Shown in pieces: positions 51,855 to 60,421 of a DNA stretch of 64,000 nucleotides. The position numbers and the translations under genes are program-made. The notes beneath the pieces are model-generated. The model did no database searches and was not told where the DNA came from. It was given only the letters and a program-made list of their open reading frames with translations. The DNA is from HGM12587 sp045128635 (GTDB lineage: Bacteria; Bacillota; Clostridia; Lachnospirales; Lachnospiraceae), in the NCBI GenBank assembly GCA_045128635.1, contig JBGVRS010000171.1, forward strand, positions 28,529-92,528, read 5' to 3'. Numbering within the stretch: position 1 is the first letter of the stretch; each line of letters starts with the position of its first letter.

Positions 51855-52633
51855 AACCCTTCAATCTCCTTTGTTAATTCAAGATATTCTTTTGCACTTC
51901 TGCTGCTCTTTTTGTAAGCAACTACAGGAACACTGTTATCCTGCGCCCATTCAATGGAACTATCCACTCGGATGAAATTTTCAAACACATGAACATCATC
52001 CAGTTCTTTTAACGTTTCCATTGTCTGCTTAAAGTAATTCTTTCTAGTGTCAACTTTTGTAACCGCAATGCCAAGCAACTTCAAATCCGGTGAAATCTGC
52101 TGAACTGCACTTAAAAATTCAAACATATTCGCCAATCCGAAAAGTCCCCATGGGCTTGCTTCTACCGGAATAATGAGACCATCGGATGCTACCAGAATGT
52201 TCATTACCCAGCCGCCTAAAGTTGGCGGTGCATCAATGAGAATGTAATCATACTCTTCAGATTCTTTAATGCTTTGCAGACATTTCTTTAAAATAAATTC
52301 TCTCTGCCATTTTGTAAAAAGTTCATATTCAATAGAACTCATCAGAGTAGAAGATGGAATCAGATCAAGGTTTTCATATGGTGTATGGATAATGAAATCC
52401 TTTAAATCCTTCTGATTTTTCACTGCTTCATAAAGATTCTTCCCGCTGCTTGCAAACTCAAGTACTGCTTCTTCATCAAAATATGCCAATGATAAATTCA
52501 TCTGCATATCGCCATCAATCATCAGAACTTTCTTTCCAAGTTCTGTTAATCCGTATGCCACATTGGAACATGTGGTTGATTTTCCACTTCCGCCCTTGTT
52601 ATTTGCAAAACAAATGATTTTTGTTTTACTCAT
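51845..52633 (-). CDS. Orphan ParA-family ATPase
   Basis: 262 residues. Deviant Walker A KGGSGKSTTCSNVA, Walker A' MIDGDMQMNLS, Walker B LIDAPPTLGG. ParA proteins dimerise with ATP on DNA and move cargo. No parB or parS was found nearby; instead it is coupled to the Lys/Ala-rich gene at its 3' end and overlaps the GNAT gene at its 5' end (ATGA). So this is likely a cargo-positioning rather than a chromosome-partition ParA. Confidence 0.9.
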   Translation of the reverse strand: MSKTKIICFANNKGGSGKSTTCSNVAYGLTELGKKVLMIDGDMQMNLSLAYFDEEAVLEFASSGKNLYEAVKNQKDLKDFIIHTPYENLDLIPSSTLMSSIEYELFTKWQREFILKKCLQSIKESEEYDYILIDAPPTLGGWVMNILVASDGLIIPVEASPWGLFGLANMFEFLSAVQQISPDLKLLGIAVTKVDTRKNYFKQTMETLKELDDVHVFENFIRVDSSIEWAQDNSVPVVAYKKSSRSAKEYLELTKEIEGLWQ

Positions 52634-53286
52634 TGCTGCTCCTTATTGTCTTCCGTAAAATCTTTCCGATATACGGATACATTTCCATCAGATTTTTCGC
52701 ACAATTCTTTGTACTCAAAGCCAAATTTGCGCAAAATCCCCTTGGAAATTCTGTTTTCTTCTTTGATTATGGCATAAATGCAGGGAAATTCCAAGTAATT
52801 TTTCACATAATCCAACACAATTTCGATACTTTCGTACGCAAACCTGCGTTTTCTCCATTTTGGACAAATATAGTATCCCAAATCTGTGCAAAATTCCCCC
52901 TTGACTTCTGCCTGTCCAAGACCACACAAACCGATCACTTCACCATCATCGATGCTCTCCACTACCCAGATTCCGTAGTCATACATGGGATACATATTTT
53001 CAATGTATGCTTTCAGATTATTTTCTGACTCCGCATAAGTTTCCTTGAGAAATGCCTGTAAAACAGGTTCGTCTCCCGCATTCGAAAAACTATAGAACGC
53101 CTCCAGATCAGACATTTTCATCTCACGTAAAAGAACCCTTTCCGACCGACCAATGACCACATTCTCCCCGAAATACCGGGCTCGCAGATGTGCTTTATAG
53201 GTCTCATCCAAGTATTCGAAACCTTCCTCTTTTGCTATATTTTCAATTGTCTTTAAATATTCCAAAAAATCTTTTTCTGTCTTCAT
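52630..53286 (-). CDS. GNAT-family acetyltransferase
   Basis: 218 residues. The GNAT fold begins about residue 46 (VLLREMKMSDLEAFYSF), with the acetyl-CoA region near GYYICPKWRKRRFAYESIEIVLDYV (the usual glycine-rich turn is poorly kept) and the C-terminal RNSKGILRKFGFEY-like pattern (NRISKGILRKFGFEY). It resembles RimJ/RimL-like enzymes with a 45-residue helical N-terminal extension. Its stop overlaps the ParA start. The ATG lies only about six bases after a -10 box, so the mRNA may be leaderless. Confidence 0.8.
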   Translation of the reverse strand: MKTEKDFLEYLKTIENIAKEEGFEYLDETYKAHLRARYFGENVVIGRSERVLLREMKMSDLEAFYSFSNAGDEPVLQAFLKETYAESENNLKAYIENMYPMYDYGIWVVESIDDGEVIGLCGLGQAEVKGEFCTDLGYYICPKWRKRRFAYESIEIVLDYVKNYLEFPCIYAIIKEENRISKGILRKFGFEYKELCEKSDGNVSVYRKDFTEDNKEQQ

Positions 53287-53292
53287 AATTTA

Positions 53293-53322
53293 AGTATATC
53301 ACTTCCTTCTTTACGAATCCAA
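53293..53322 (-). promoter_or_regulatory. Promoter of the GNAT-ParA operon
   Basis: Minus strand TTGGAT, 18-base spacer, TATACT ending six bases before the ATG. Confidence 0.55.
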
Positions 53323-53370
53323 GAAAATACGTTAAACTGTTATCAGTTTATTTTAAAGGAGGAAATACAA

Positions 53371-53892
53371 ATGGCACAGAACCCAGTTGTTACTATTACA
53401 ATGGCAAACGGCGATGTGATGAAGGCAGAACTTTATCCTGAAATCGCACCAAATACAGTCAATAACGTTATCAGCCTCGTAAGCAAAGGATACTATGATG
53501 GACTTATTTTTCATCGTGTAATCGCAGGCTTCATGATTCAGGGCGGATGTCCAAACGGAAACGGAATGGGCGGCCCGGGATACTCTATCAAAGGTGAATT
53601 CACACAGAATGGTTTTAAAAACACATTAAAACACACAGAGGGTGTTCTTTCCATGGCTCGTGCAATGAATCCTAACAGCGCAGGAAGCCAGTTCTTTATC
53701 ATGCACCAGAACTCTCCACATCTTGACGGACAGTATGCTGCATTCGGTAAAGTAATCGAAGGCCTTGAAGTTGTAGACAAAATCGCTCAGGTTGGCACAG
53801 ACTGGCAGGATCGTCCAATGGTTCCACAGATCATTGAATCTATGACAGTTGAAACATTCGGAGAAAGCTATCCGGAACCCGAAAAAATGTAA
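53371..53892 (+). CDS. ppiB: Cyclophilin-type peptidyl-prolyl isomerase
   Basis: 173 residues. Active-site motifs FHRVIAGFMIQGGCPNG, GVLSMARAMNPNSAGSQFFI and AAFGKVIEGLEVVDKI are complete. There is no signal peptide, so the enzyme is cytosolic and assists proline-limited folding. AAAGGAGG precedes the ATG, and a strong terminator follows. Confidence 0.95.
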   Translation: MAQNPVVTITMANGDVMKAELYPEIAPNTVNNVISLVSKGYYDGLIFHRVIAGFMIQGGCPNGNGMGGPGYSIKGEFTQNGFKNTLKHTEGVLSMARAMNPNSAGSQFFIMHQNSPHLDGQYAAFGKVIEGLEVVDKIAQVGTDWQDRPMVPQIIESMTVETFGESYPEPEKM

Positions 53893-53907
53893 TATCGATA
53901 CAGAAAA

Positions 53908-53940
53908 CCCGCAGGATTATATATTTCCTGCGGGTCTTTT
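53908..53940 (+). terminator. Terminator after ppiB
   Basis: CCCGCAGGA (53908-53916) pairs with TCCTGCGGG (53926-53934), then TCTTTTATTTT. Confidence 0.9.
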
Positions 53941-53946
53941 ATTTTC

Positions 53947-55326
53947 TTATTGTAATGAAGTTTTCTTCCAGCGTCCCACTTTATAAAAGATTGTCGTAAG
54001 CACAGCTCCCATTAACCAACAGATTAATAAAGAGACCGGAATACTTTCAAATCTTCCTACCGGTAAATCCGGCGTTCTTGTAAGGTAAGAAAGACCATAG
54101 GCAACCGGAACTCGAATAACAATGGTTGTGATCAGTGAAATCACCATTGGTGTTACGGTATCCCCTGCTCCTCGCATTACTCCTGATAAGCTCTGTGTTA
54201 CTGCAACTGCAATATATCCTGCCGCCAGAATTCTCATGACACGAACACTCAAATCAACTAGTTCTGCTGTATCCGTAAAGATCATCATTAAGTATTTTCC
54301 AAATAACAGAATAATCACTGTAATCGCTATGGAGCATCCAACTGCAAGGGCAGTTCCCTGCTTTGCCCCCTGTATGACACGGTCATGTTTTTTTGCTCCA
54401 ACGTTCTGCCCGGCATAAGTAGTCATGGCTGTACCAAAAGAGAGATTTGGCATCATAGCAAAACCATCTACACGCATAACAATTACGTTAGCTGCAATAA
54501 ACATTTCACCAAAACTGTTGGTCAATGACTGTACAACGATCATCGCTGATGACATGATTGCCTGAGTCAGACCCGATGGAATTCCAAGCTTGATAATCTG
54601 CCCGGTATGACGTTTGGTCATCTTTAACTGAGCAAATCCCAAATCAAAATATTCTCTCATTTTTATTAGTTTTAAAAGACACAGAAATGCCGAAATCCCC
54701 TGGGCAATCGCTGTTGCCAGCGACACTCCCGCAACTCCCATGTTTAAACCTGCAACAAAATAAACATCCAGAAAAATATTTAATACAGTTGCAATCAAAA
54801 GATAAATCAATGCAGAAAAAGAATCGCCCATTCCTCGCAAAATACCGCTTAAAATATTGTAATATGCCATCCCTGCAATCCCATACATGAGAATTTTCAA
54901 ATATGCCGTACAATCATCCAAAATAGAAGCCGGAGTATTCAGCGCACTGAGCATAGAACGGATAAATGGCGGCGCTGCAATCATCAGCACGAGGGAAACC
55001 AGTGCGGTCATCGTAATACAGGTCCCAATGGTATGAGATAATTCTTCTCTTGCTTTTGCGCCAAAATATTGGGATACCATAATCCCCACACCTGCAGATA
55101 TACCTACAAACAAAACAAGAAGCATATTAAACAGCGGTGCCGCGCTTCCTACAGACGCAAGTGCATTATCGCCCACATAATGACCTACAACAATACTATC
55201 CACTGTACTATACAACTGCTGCGCAATGTTTCCAATTAACATTGGAACAGAAAACAATGCAATACTTTTCCACGGTGTTCCAACCGTCATGTCAGTTGGT
55301 TCAAATAACTTTCTGATGTTTATCAT
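53947..55326 (-). CDS. MATE-family efflux transporter
   Basis: 459 residues with 12 membrane segments. The MATE start (PWKSIALFSVPMLIGNIAQQLYSTVDSIVVGHYVG) and the internal repeat (LGIPSGLTQAIMSSAMIVVQSL) are clear, and GMGDSF plus GAGDTVTPM mark the two homologous halves. It probably exports drugs or metabolites in exchange for sodium or protons. The gene is single and converges with ppiB. Confidence 0.92.
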   Translation of the reverse strand: MINIRKLFEPTDMTVGTPWKSIALFSVPMLIGNIAQQLYSTVDSIVVGHYVGDNALASVGSAAPLFNMLLVLFVGISAGVGIMVSQYFGAKAREELSHTIGTCITMTALVSLVLMIAAPPFIRSMLSALNTPASILDDCTAYLKILMYGIAGMAYYNILSGILRGMGDSFSALIYLLIATVLNIFLDVYFVAGLNMGVAGVSLATAIAQGISAFLCLLKLIKMREYFDLGFAQLKMTKRHTGQIIKLGIPSGLTQAIMSSAMIVVQSLTNSFGEMFIAANVIVMRVDGFAMMPNLSFGTAMTTYAGQNVGAKKHDRVIQGAKQGTALAVGCSIAITVIILLFGKYLMMIFTDTAELVDLSVRVMRILAAGYIAVAVTQSLSGVMRGAGDTVTPMVISLITTIVIRVPVAYGLSYLTRTPDLPVGRFESIPVSLLICWLMGAVLTTIFYKVGRWKKTSLQ

Positions 55327-55400
55327 ATTTTATCTCTTGCACCCCTTTTTCTATATCATATATAGTAACACGAAAAATATCCGGTCGCAATTAGAATACA

Positions 55401-55433
55401 AATTCCCGGCAGTCTTATAGACTACCGGGAATT
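55401..55433. terminator. Hairpin after the PTS IIA gene
   Basis: AATTCCCGGcAGTC pairs with GACTaCCGGGAATT around a five-base loop. It lacks a clear T run, so termination is possible but uncertain. Confidence 0.5.
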
Positions 55434-55521
55434 CAAATGGCCGCTATTCATCTCTGGATTTATATCATTGGGGAATCAAGCAATCGTATCCGGACCAAAT
55501 AGGATTTTCAAATACAATATA

Positions 55522-56010
55522 TTATGCCAAAGTACAAATAGTCTGCCCTTTTTTCACTTCTCCAAATTCGATAAAATCAATTTTTTTGCCATTATCATTT
55601 GTTATAATAAGCATAGTAGACATATCAAATTTCTCACTCAATGTTTTAAGATCCACTTCTACAACAGGGTCTCCTGCATTCACTTTATCTTCCTGGTTTT
55701 TCCCTAAAATCTTAAAACCTTCGCCATTGGCACTTACCGTATCAATGCCAATATGCACAAGTAATTCCACTCCTTCAGGTGTTGTCACGCCAAATGCATG
55801 TCCTGTAGGGAAAAGTGCTGATAATGATCCGCTTGCCGGTGCACATACAACAACAGAATCGCCTTCATATTTGAATGCAACACCATCCCCCAGTAATTTC
55901 TGTGCAAACATTGGATCACTTACATTTTCTATTGAAAACATGTTTCCATCAGCTGGTGCTACAATTCCTTTATTTTCAGTCGCTACTGTTTTTTTGAATA
56001 ATTTAAACAT
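55522..56010 (-). CDS. PTS glucose-type EIIA protein
   Basis: 162 residues. The EIIA-Glc fold has VAPADGNMFSIENVSDPMFAQKLLGDGVAF, GHAFGV (H71) and LLVHIGIDTV, with H86 the expected phosphorylated histidine. It would donate phosphate to the EIIB domain of the PTS permease three genes upstream, which lacks its own IIA. Its ATG overlaps the stop region of the RDD gene. Confidence 0.93.
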   Translation of the reverse strand: MFKLFKKTVATENKGIVAPADGNMFSIENVSDPMFAQKLLGDGVAFKYEGDSVVVCAPASGSLSALFPTGHAFGVTTPEGVELLVHIGIDTVSANGEGFKILGKNQEDKVNAGDPVVEVDLKTLSEKFDMSTMLIITNDNGKKIDFIEFGEVKKGQTICTLA

Positions 56011-56456
56011 TATTTCTCTCCTTTTTTCTGTTTCAAATCAATCATTTCCGTTTTTAAAATAAAATCCAGAGGAAGTTCAACTTCCCATGATCTATGTGCA
56101 ATGGCAAACAGCCCAAAATAACATATTGTAAATATCAGAAATATTGGTGCTGCCGAAATTTTCACAACGCATTCTCTGATAAAGTTCTGAAAAAAATTAC
56201 GCGGGCTTCCGCTTCTATTTACAACTCTAAGCTTCATTAACTTTTGTCCAAAAGTTTGGCCGTTCGTTTTGGTCGGTACGTAAGTAGTGAAATACAAAAC
56301 CATGACCAAAGCACAAACCAGCATCAATACGCCTTGACTGGCAGTTGCTGGATCCAAGTAAAATATTTCTGCACAAAAAGTAAAAATACCTACAAATAAC
56401 ATTACAAGCGCATAATCAATGGCATAAGATACAGCTTTTCTCAGAACAAATAACAT
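56010..56456 (-). CDS. RDD-family membrane protein
   Basis: 148 residues with three to four membrane segments, an RDD-like opening (AVSYAIDYALVML) and the RDD signature TNGQTFGQKLMKLRVVN. The function of RDD proteins is unknown; some affect ion or solute transport. It lies between the RpiR regulator (3 bases) and the IIA gene, so it is an operon member. Confidence 0.82.
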   Translation of the reverse strand: MLFVLRKAVSYAIDYALVMLFVGIFTFCAEIFYLDPATASQGVLMLVCALVMVLYFTTYVPTKTNGQTFGQKLMKLRVVNRSGSPRNFFQNFIRECVVKISAAPIFLIFTICYFGLFAIAHRSWEVELPLDFILKTEMIDLKQKKGEK

Positions 56457-56459
56457 TTT

Positions 56460-57269
56460 TTAACCCTCACTTAATACTTCAAGTGTTTTTTGATGCAACT
56501 CGCAACTCATACGGGCTACATTGTGATAAAAATAATAATAGCAAACATCCAGCATTACCAATACCGGAAACTGTGGTGAAATAATATGACCAGCATCCAG
56601 CCCTTTAAAAGAAGGAACTACAATCACCTGATCACAGTATGAAAAATCATCATTTTGATTTGCAGTAATCATAATCGTCTTTGCTCCACCCTGAGCAGCT
56701 TTTTTCAAAGAAAAAACAACTTCCTCTTTTTTACCACTTAGGCTAATACCAATCGCAAGAGATTCTTTACCTAACATTACAGACTGCATTTTCATTTCAT
56801 CCGAACGTTCCAGCGCCTCCATCATAACTCCCAGACGCATAAAACGGAATTTCATTTCTTTTGCAGCAAGTCCCGAACTGCCGATTCCAAAAACAACAAC
56901 ATGTTTTGCTTCCTGCAGCATTTCACAAAAGCTTTTTATCTGCTCTTCATTAACATAATTTGCCGTTTCATTTAATAAACCACGATAAAGTTCCAAAACT
57001 TCCTGGAACTCAAAAGAAACCGGTCCATTATCTTCTATAAATCCTTCTTCATATCGATAAATGAATTCACGATATCCTTTAAATCCGAGTTTTTTTGCAA
57101 ATCTCGACAAGGATGCCTCTGAAACAAAAAGACGTTCTTTCATTGCCTTACTTGAAAAATCGACTCTTTCATTATTTGATAAAAAATAGTCTGCAATTGC
57201 TTTTTCAACACTGGTAAAGCTGTCATAACTATCTACAATCATAGGTAACAATGATTTTTTATACATCAC
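56460..57269 (-). CDS. MurR/RpiR-family transcriptional regulator
   Basis: 269 residues. The N-terminal helix-turn-helix (RVDFSSKAMKERLFVSEASLSRFAKKLGFKGYREFIYRYEE) is the RpiR type. The C-terminal SIS sugar-phosphate domain has VVFGIGSSGLAAKEMKFR and LAIGISLSGKKEEVVFSLK. Effectors are usually amino-sugar phosphates such as ManNAc-6-P or GlcNAc-6-P, fitting the adjacent nanE. The palindrome at 59707-59732 upstream of nanE is a likely operator. Confidence 0.92.
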   Translation of the reverse strand: MMYKKSLLPMIVDSYDSFTSVEKAIADYFLSNNERVDFSSKAMKERLFVSEASLSRFAKKLGFKGYREFIYRYEEGFIEDNGPVSFEFQEVLELYRGLLNETANYVNEEQIKSFCEMLQEAKHVVVFGIGSSGLAAKEMKFRFMRLGVMMEALERSDEMKMQSVMLGKESLAIGISLSGKKEEVVFSLKKAAQGGAKTIMITANQNDDFSYCDQVIVVPSFKGLDAGHIISPQFPVLVMLDVCYYYFYHNVARMSCELHQKTLEVLSEG

Positions 57270-57320
57270 ACCACCTCATAAAATTCGTGCCGCGAATAAA
57301 TCGCGGCACGTAAAATCATA

Positions 57321-58820
57321 TTAGTCGTCAAGTCCAATCATATCATTGATAGCATTCTTGTATAATACAGCTTTTGCACCGTAAATTGCCTGAATGCCGC
57401 CTTTAACATCTAATACAGCAGTTGCGCCAAGTCTCTTCAATTCATCTTTGTCAACTTTTGCAACATCCTTAACGCTTACACGTAATCTTGTAATACAAGC
57501 ATCAACATCTTCAAGGTTTTCAGCTCCCCCTAAAGCTACTAAAACTTTTGCAGCTTCTTCTTTAATAGAAGATTTTGTTTCAACCTGAAGTGCGGAACCT
57601 TCTTCTTCATCTCCACGTCCTGGTGTCATGATATTGAACTTCAGGATAGAGAATTTGAATACGAAGTAGTAAAGTACAGCCCAGATACATCCAAATGGAA
57701 TCTGGAGTAACCAGTTAGTTTTTGCATTACCCTGTAATACACCGAATAATGTAAAGTCGATAACACCACCAGAGAATGTATTACCGATATTGATGTTTAA
57801 TACGTCTGCGATTAAGAATGATACACCATCTAAGAATGCGTGAGCAACATATAATGGTGGGCAAACGAATAAGAACATGAATTCGATTGGTTCAGTAATA
57901 CCTGTGATGAAAGATGTTAAAGCAACACCAAGGAAGTAACCCATGTATTTACCTTTGTTTTCAGGTTTTACACAGTGATACATAGCTAAGGAAGCTGCTG
58001 GTAAACCAAACATCATTGTAGAGAATCTTCCTGCGAAGAAACGAGCACCTTCTGTGAAGAGTCCTGTATGTGTTGGATCTGCTAACTGTGCGAAGAAGAT
58101 ATTCTGAGCACCAGCTACCATTTCGCCAGCTACCATTTCAACACCACCAAGTTCTGTGTACCAGAACATTGGGTAAATCATGTGGTGAAGACCTACTGCA
58201 CCACAAAGTCTCATTAAGAAACCATAGAAGAATGTACCGATAACACCTGCACCGGCAATAGCTTCACCAGCTACTACTAATAAGTTCTGTAATGGTGGCC
58301 ATACGATATAGAAGACAGCACCAACAAGGATTGCTGCGAAAGATGTAACGATAGGTACAAATCTGGAACCACCGAAGAATCCTAATACAGCTGGTAACTG
58401 AATGTTATGATATTTATTATGTAAGTTAACAGCAACAATACCCATAACGAGAGCACCAACAACACCTGTGTCGATAGAGCTTCCGTTTGGATTGAAGATA
58501 GAAAGGATTGTATTGATAGAAGCAACCATTACAAGGTAACCTACAACACCTGCTAAAGCAGCTGTACCTTTATCTTTGTTTGCTAAACCAACACAGATAC
58601 CAATACATAACAGTAAAGAAAGATTTGCAAATGCAACGTTACCTGCAGCGTTCATAATCTTAAAGATTGCCTGTAAGAAAGGAACATCCAGGAATGGATA
58701 TGCTGCGATTGTAGCCGCACTTGAGAATGCACCACCGATACCTAATAATAAACCGGCTGCTGGTAAAATAGCGATAGGAAGCATAAATGCTTTACCGATC
58801 TTCTGTAAATATTTAAACAT
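57321..58820 (-). CDS. PTS permease EIICB, amino-sugar/glucose family
   Basis: 499 residues. The EIIC domain (about 1-400) opens with MFKYLQKIGKAFMLPIAILPAAGLLLGIGG and keeps GITEPIEFMFLFVCPPLYV. The C-terminal EIIB has its phosphocysteine at C442 in DACITRLRV. No IIA domain is attached; a separate IIA gene completes the operon. With nanE directly upstream the most likely substrate is N-acetylmannosamine or another N-acetyl amino sugar. Confidence 0.9.
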   Translation of the reverse strand: MFKYLQKIGKAFMLPIAILPAAGLLLGIGGAFSSAATIAAYPFLDVPFLQAIFKIMNAAGNVAFANLSLLLCIGICVGLANKDKGTAALAGVVGYLVMVASINTILSIFNPNGSSIDTGVVGALVMGIVAVNLHNKYHNIQLPAVLGFFGGSRFVPIVTSFAAILVGAVFYIVWPPLQNLLVVAGEAIAGAGVIGTFFYGFLMRLCGAVGLHHMIYPMFWYTELGGVEMVAGEMVAGAQNIFFAQLADPTHTGLFTEGARFFAGRFSTMMFGLPAASLAMYHCVKPENKGKYMGYFLGVALTSFITGITEPIEFMFLFVCPPLYVAHAFLDGVSFLIADVLNINIGNTFSGGVIDFTLFGVLQGNAKTNWLLQIPFGCIWAVLYYFVFKFSILKFNIMTPGRGDEEEGSALQVETKSSIKEEAAKVLVALGGAENLEDVDACITRLRVSVKDVAKVDKDELKRLGATAVLDVKGGIQAIYGAKAVLYKNAINDMIGLDD

Positions 58821-58843
58821 AAATATTTCCCCCTTATGTCATT

Positions 58844-59512
58844 TTACAAAACGTCTGCGAAACATTTTGTAATCAGCTGTGGACGAGTGATTGCTGATCC
58901 AACAACTGCACTAAATACGCCACAATATTCATAAACCTGTTTTAAATCCTGTGGTGTGTTGATTTTTCCTTCAGCAATTACAGGAACATGAAGTGTATCT
59001 ACGCATTTTTTCAACAGTTCAAAGTTTGGACCATCGATCAATTCAGAATATGGTGTATATCCGCATAAAGTTGTAGATACAATATCAAATCCCATATCCT
59101 GTGCTGCAACACATTCTTCATAAGTTGAGCAATCAGCCATCGCAAGACGTCCTGCCTCATGAATCAGCTTGACTAAGTCTTCGCATTTTTCATCATTTGG
59201 ACGTTTGCGGTTTGTTGCATCAAGAGCAATAATCTGACATGGTGTTGTCAGTAATTCTTCAATCTCTTTGCGTGTTGGGGTAATATAAATATCACTATCC
59301 GGATAATCACGCTTGATGATTCCGATTACCGGCAAGTCCACTGTCTTCATAATCTCATTAATTTGACTCACAGACTGTGCTCGAATACCCGATGCGCCAC
59401 CTTCTTTTGCCGCTGCTGCCATTCTTCCCATAATATAGTCAGAATGCAATGGCTCATGTGGTAATGCCTGACATGAAACAATTAATTTTCCTTTTAAACA
59501 ATTCAAATCCAT
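58844..59512 (-). CDS. nanE: N-acetylmannosamine-6-phosphate 2-epimerase
   Basis: 222-residue TIM barrel. Signatures are LIVSCQALPHEPLHS, GASGIRAQSV, VIGIIKRDYPDSDIYITPT, DATNRKRP, MADCSTYEE and VIAEGKINTPQD. It converts ManNAc-6-P to GlcNAc-6-P. As first gene of the PTS operon it should act on the imported, phosphorylated sugar. No sialate lyase (nanA), nanK, nagA or nagB is present in the window. Confidence 0.95.
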   Translation of the reverse strand: MDLNCLKGKLIVSCQALPHEPLHSDYIMGRMAAAAKEGGASGIRAQSVSQINEIMKTVDLPVIGIIKRDYPDSDIYITPTRKEIEELLTTPCQIIALDATNRKRPNDEKCEDLVKLIHEAGRLAMADCSTYEECVAAQDMGFDIVSTTLCGYTPYSELIDGPNFELLKKCVDTLHVPVIAEGKINTPQDLKQVYEYCGVFSAVVGSAITRPQLITKCFADVL

Positions 59513-59706
59513 AATCGTTCCTAAGTCTCCCTTCTACGCCTAAAAATGGCGTAAAATCAGTGTTTTCGCCTAATTAAGCAATTTCGATTAATCTATTATA
59601 ACGCGCTATATTTCAAGGATATCTAATAAATTTAGGGGTGTCAATGAATCCAGGGGTTTTAGAAAAAGCTTTCAAAAATGGTGTTTTTTGGTTGTTTTAT
59701 ATTTCA

Positions 59707-59732
59707 TTTTCTTGAAAGTACTTTCATGAAAA
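59707..59732. promoter_or_regulatory. Candidate RpiR/NanR operator
   Basis: TGAAAGTACTTTCA (59713-59726) is a perfect palindrome, extended by TTTTC and GAAAA on either side after one mismatch. NanR-type RpiR proteins bind TGAAA...TTTCA sites, so it fits control of nanE-PTS by the operon's regulator, although it lies about 200 bases upstream of nanE. Confidence 0.55.
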
Positions 59733-59785
59733 TGGTAAGTTTTTGGTTAAAAAGTACAAATGGATTTGTCTAGGGTTTCTATACG

Positions 59786-59833
59786 TTTTTTAATTTATCC
59801 CATACAAGGACTGTCAATGCCTCTTTTATCATG
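59786..59833 (-). pseudogene. Fragment related to the S1-domain protein gene
   Basis: About 25 bases at 59789-59813 match 61821-61845 within the S1-domain gene with one difference, and the following 20 bases match partly. The minus-strand translation IKEALTVLVWDKLKN mirrors MKEASAVLAWDKLKN of the intact protein, then meets a stop. It is a decayed copy or the leftover of a recombination. Confidence 0.6.
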
Positions 59834-59907
59834 TTACCTCGCGTATGTTTTTCTTGTGGTAGATAATTGACCTGAAATTATCTATCGGGATTTTTATTAT
59901 CTTCCTA

Positions 59908-59961
59908 TTGACCCAAAGTTAACAACATGTTATATTTATTAACAATAGTTATATTTGTTAA
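59908..59961 (+). promoter_or_regulatory. Promoter and operator repeats of the XRE-PemK pair
   Basis: TTGACC (59908), 17-base spacer, TATATT (59931). GTTATATTTATTAA (59929) and GTTATATTTGTTAA (59948) are direct repeats 19 bases apart over the -10 box and start site, suggesting autorepression by the XRE protein. Confidence 0.62.
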
Positions 59962-59985
59962 ACATTTTTAGTAGGTGGAATATTA

Positions 59986-60420
59986 ATGAGCGAACTACAC
60001 GAACATCTCTTAGAATTACGAAGAAAAAAAGGAATCACACAACGCGAATTAGCCGAACATTTAAATGTCTCCCAAATATCTCTCAGTTATTGGGAAACTG
60101 GAAAGCGTGAACCATCTCTTGATGTAGTGCGGAAGCTAGCCGAATATTACAATACTTCCATTGACTATTTAGTTGGTTCCCAAGCAATCACACTCGAACT
60201 GGATTCACATTCCAAAGATTCTTACGCACGAATTTGTAAATATTATGAAACACTTTTGAACTCATATAATAATTCACAGAAAAATATCTATTCTGAAAAA
60301 TTATTTCATTTATGCGATATGTTAAACGAGGGTGCTGTCAAAGAATTAGTAAATCATGCGATTGAATTATTGCAAAACACTTCTAACCGCTCAGAAAACT
60401 TTACACAAGAAAGGGATTAA
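59986..60420 (+). CDS. XRE-family regulator, probable antitoxin
   Basis: 144 residues. An N-terminal helix-turn-helix (ITQRELAEHLNVSQISLSYWETGKREPSLDVVRKLAEYY) precedes a C-terminal half of helices without known motif, which may bind the downstream protein. The gene is AT-rich compared with its neighbours. It ends one base before the start of the PemK-like gene. Role as antitoxin and autorepressor is inferred from the pair and the promoter repeats. Confidence 0.82.
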   Translation: MSELHEHLLELRRKKGITQRELAEHLNVSQISLSYWETGKREPSLDVVRKLAEYYNTSIDYLVGSQAITLELDSHSKDSYARICKYYETLLNSYNNSQKNIYSEKLFHLCDMLNEGAVKELVNHAIELLQNTSNRSENFTQERD

Positions 60421-60421
60421 A

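Larger units (their letters stand above)
59513..59985. other. Intergenic region between nanE and the XRE-PemK pair
   Basis: 473 bases. Reading left to right: a minus-strand TATAAT (59595-59600) likely serving nanE with a weak -35; the RpiR-type palindrome (59707-59732); a short degenerate copy of the S1-domain gene (59786-59833); an AT-rich hairpin (59860-59884); and the XRE promoter with repeats (59908-59961). No intact gene is seen. Confidence 0.65.

Noticed and set aside
55401..55433. Riboswitch or attenuator near the IIA gene
   Set aside because: It lies downstream of both neighbouring genes, so it is best read as a weak terminator hairpin.
60356..60421. Longer start for the PemK-like protein overlapping the XRE gene
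   Set aside because: The ATG at 60422 has its own purine-rich site and natural spacing; the extra 22 residues are XRE codons in another frame.
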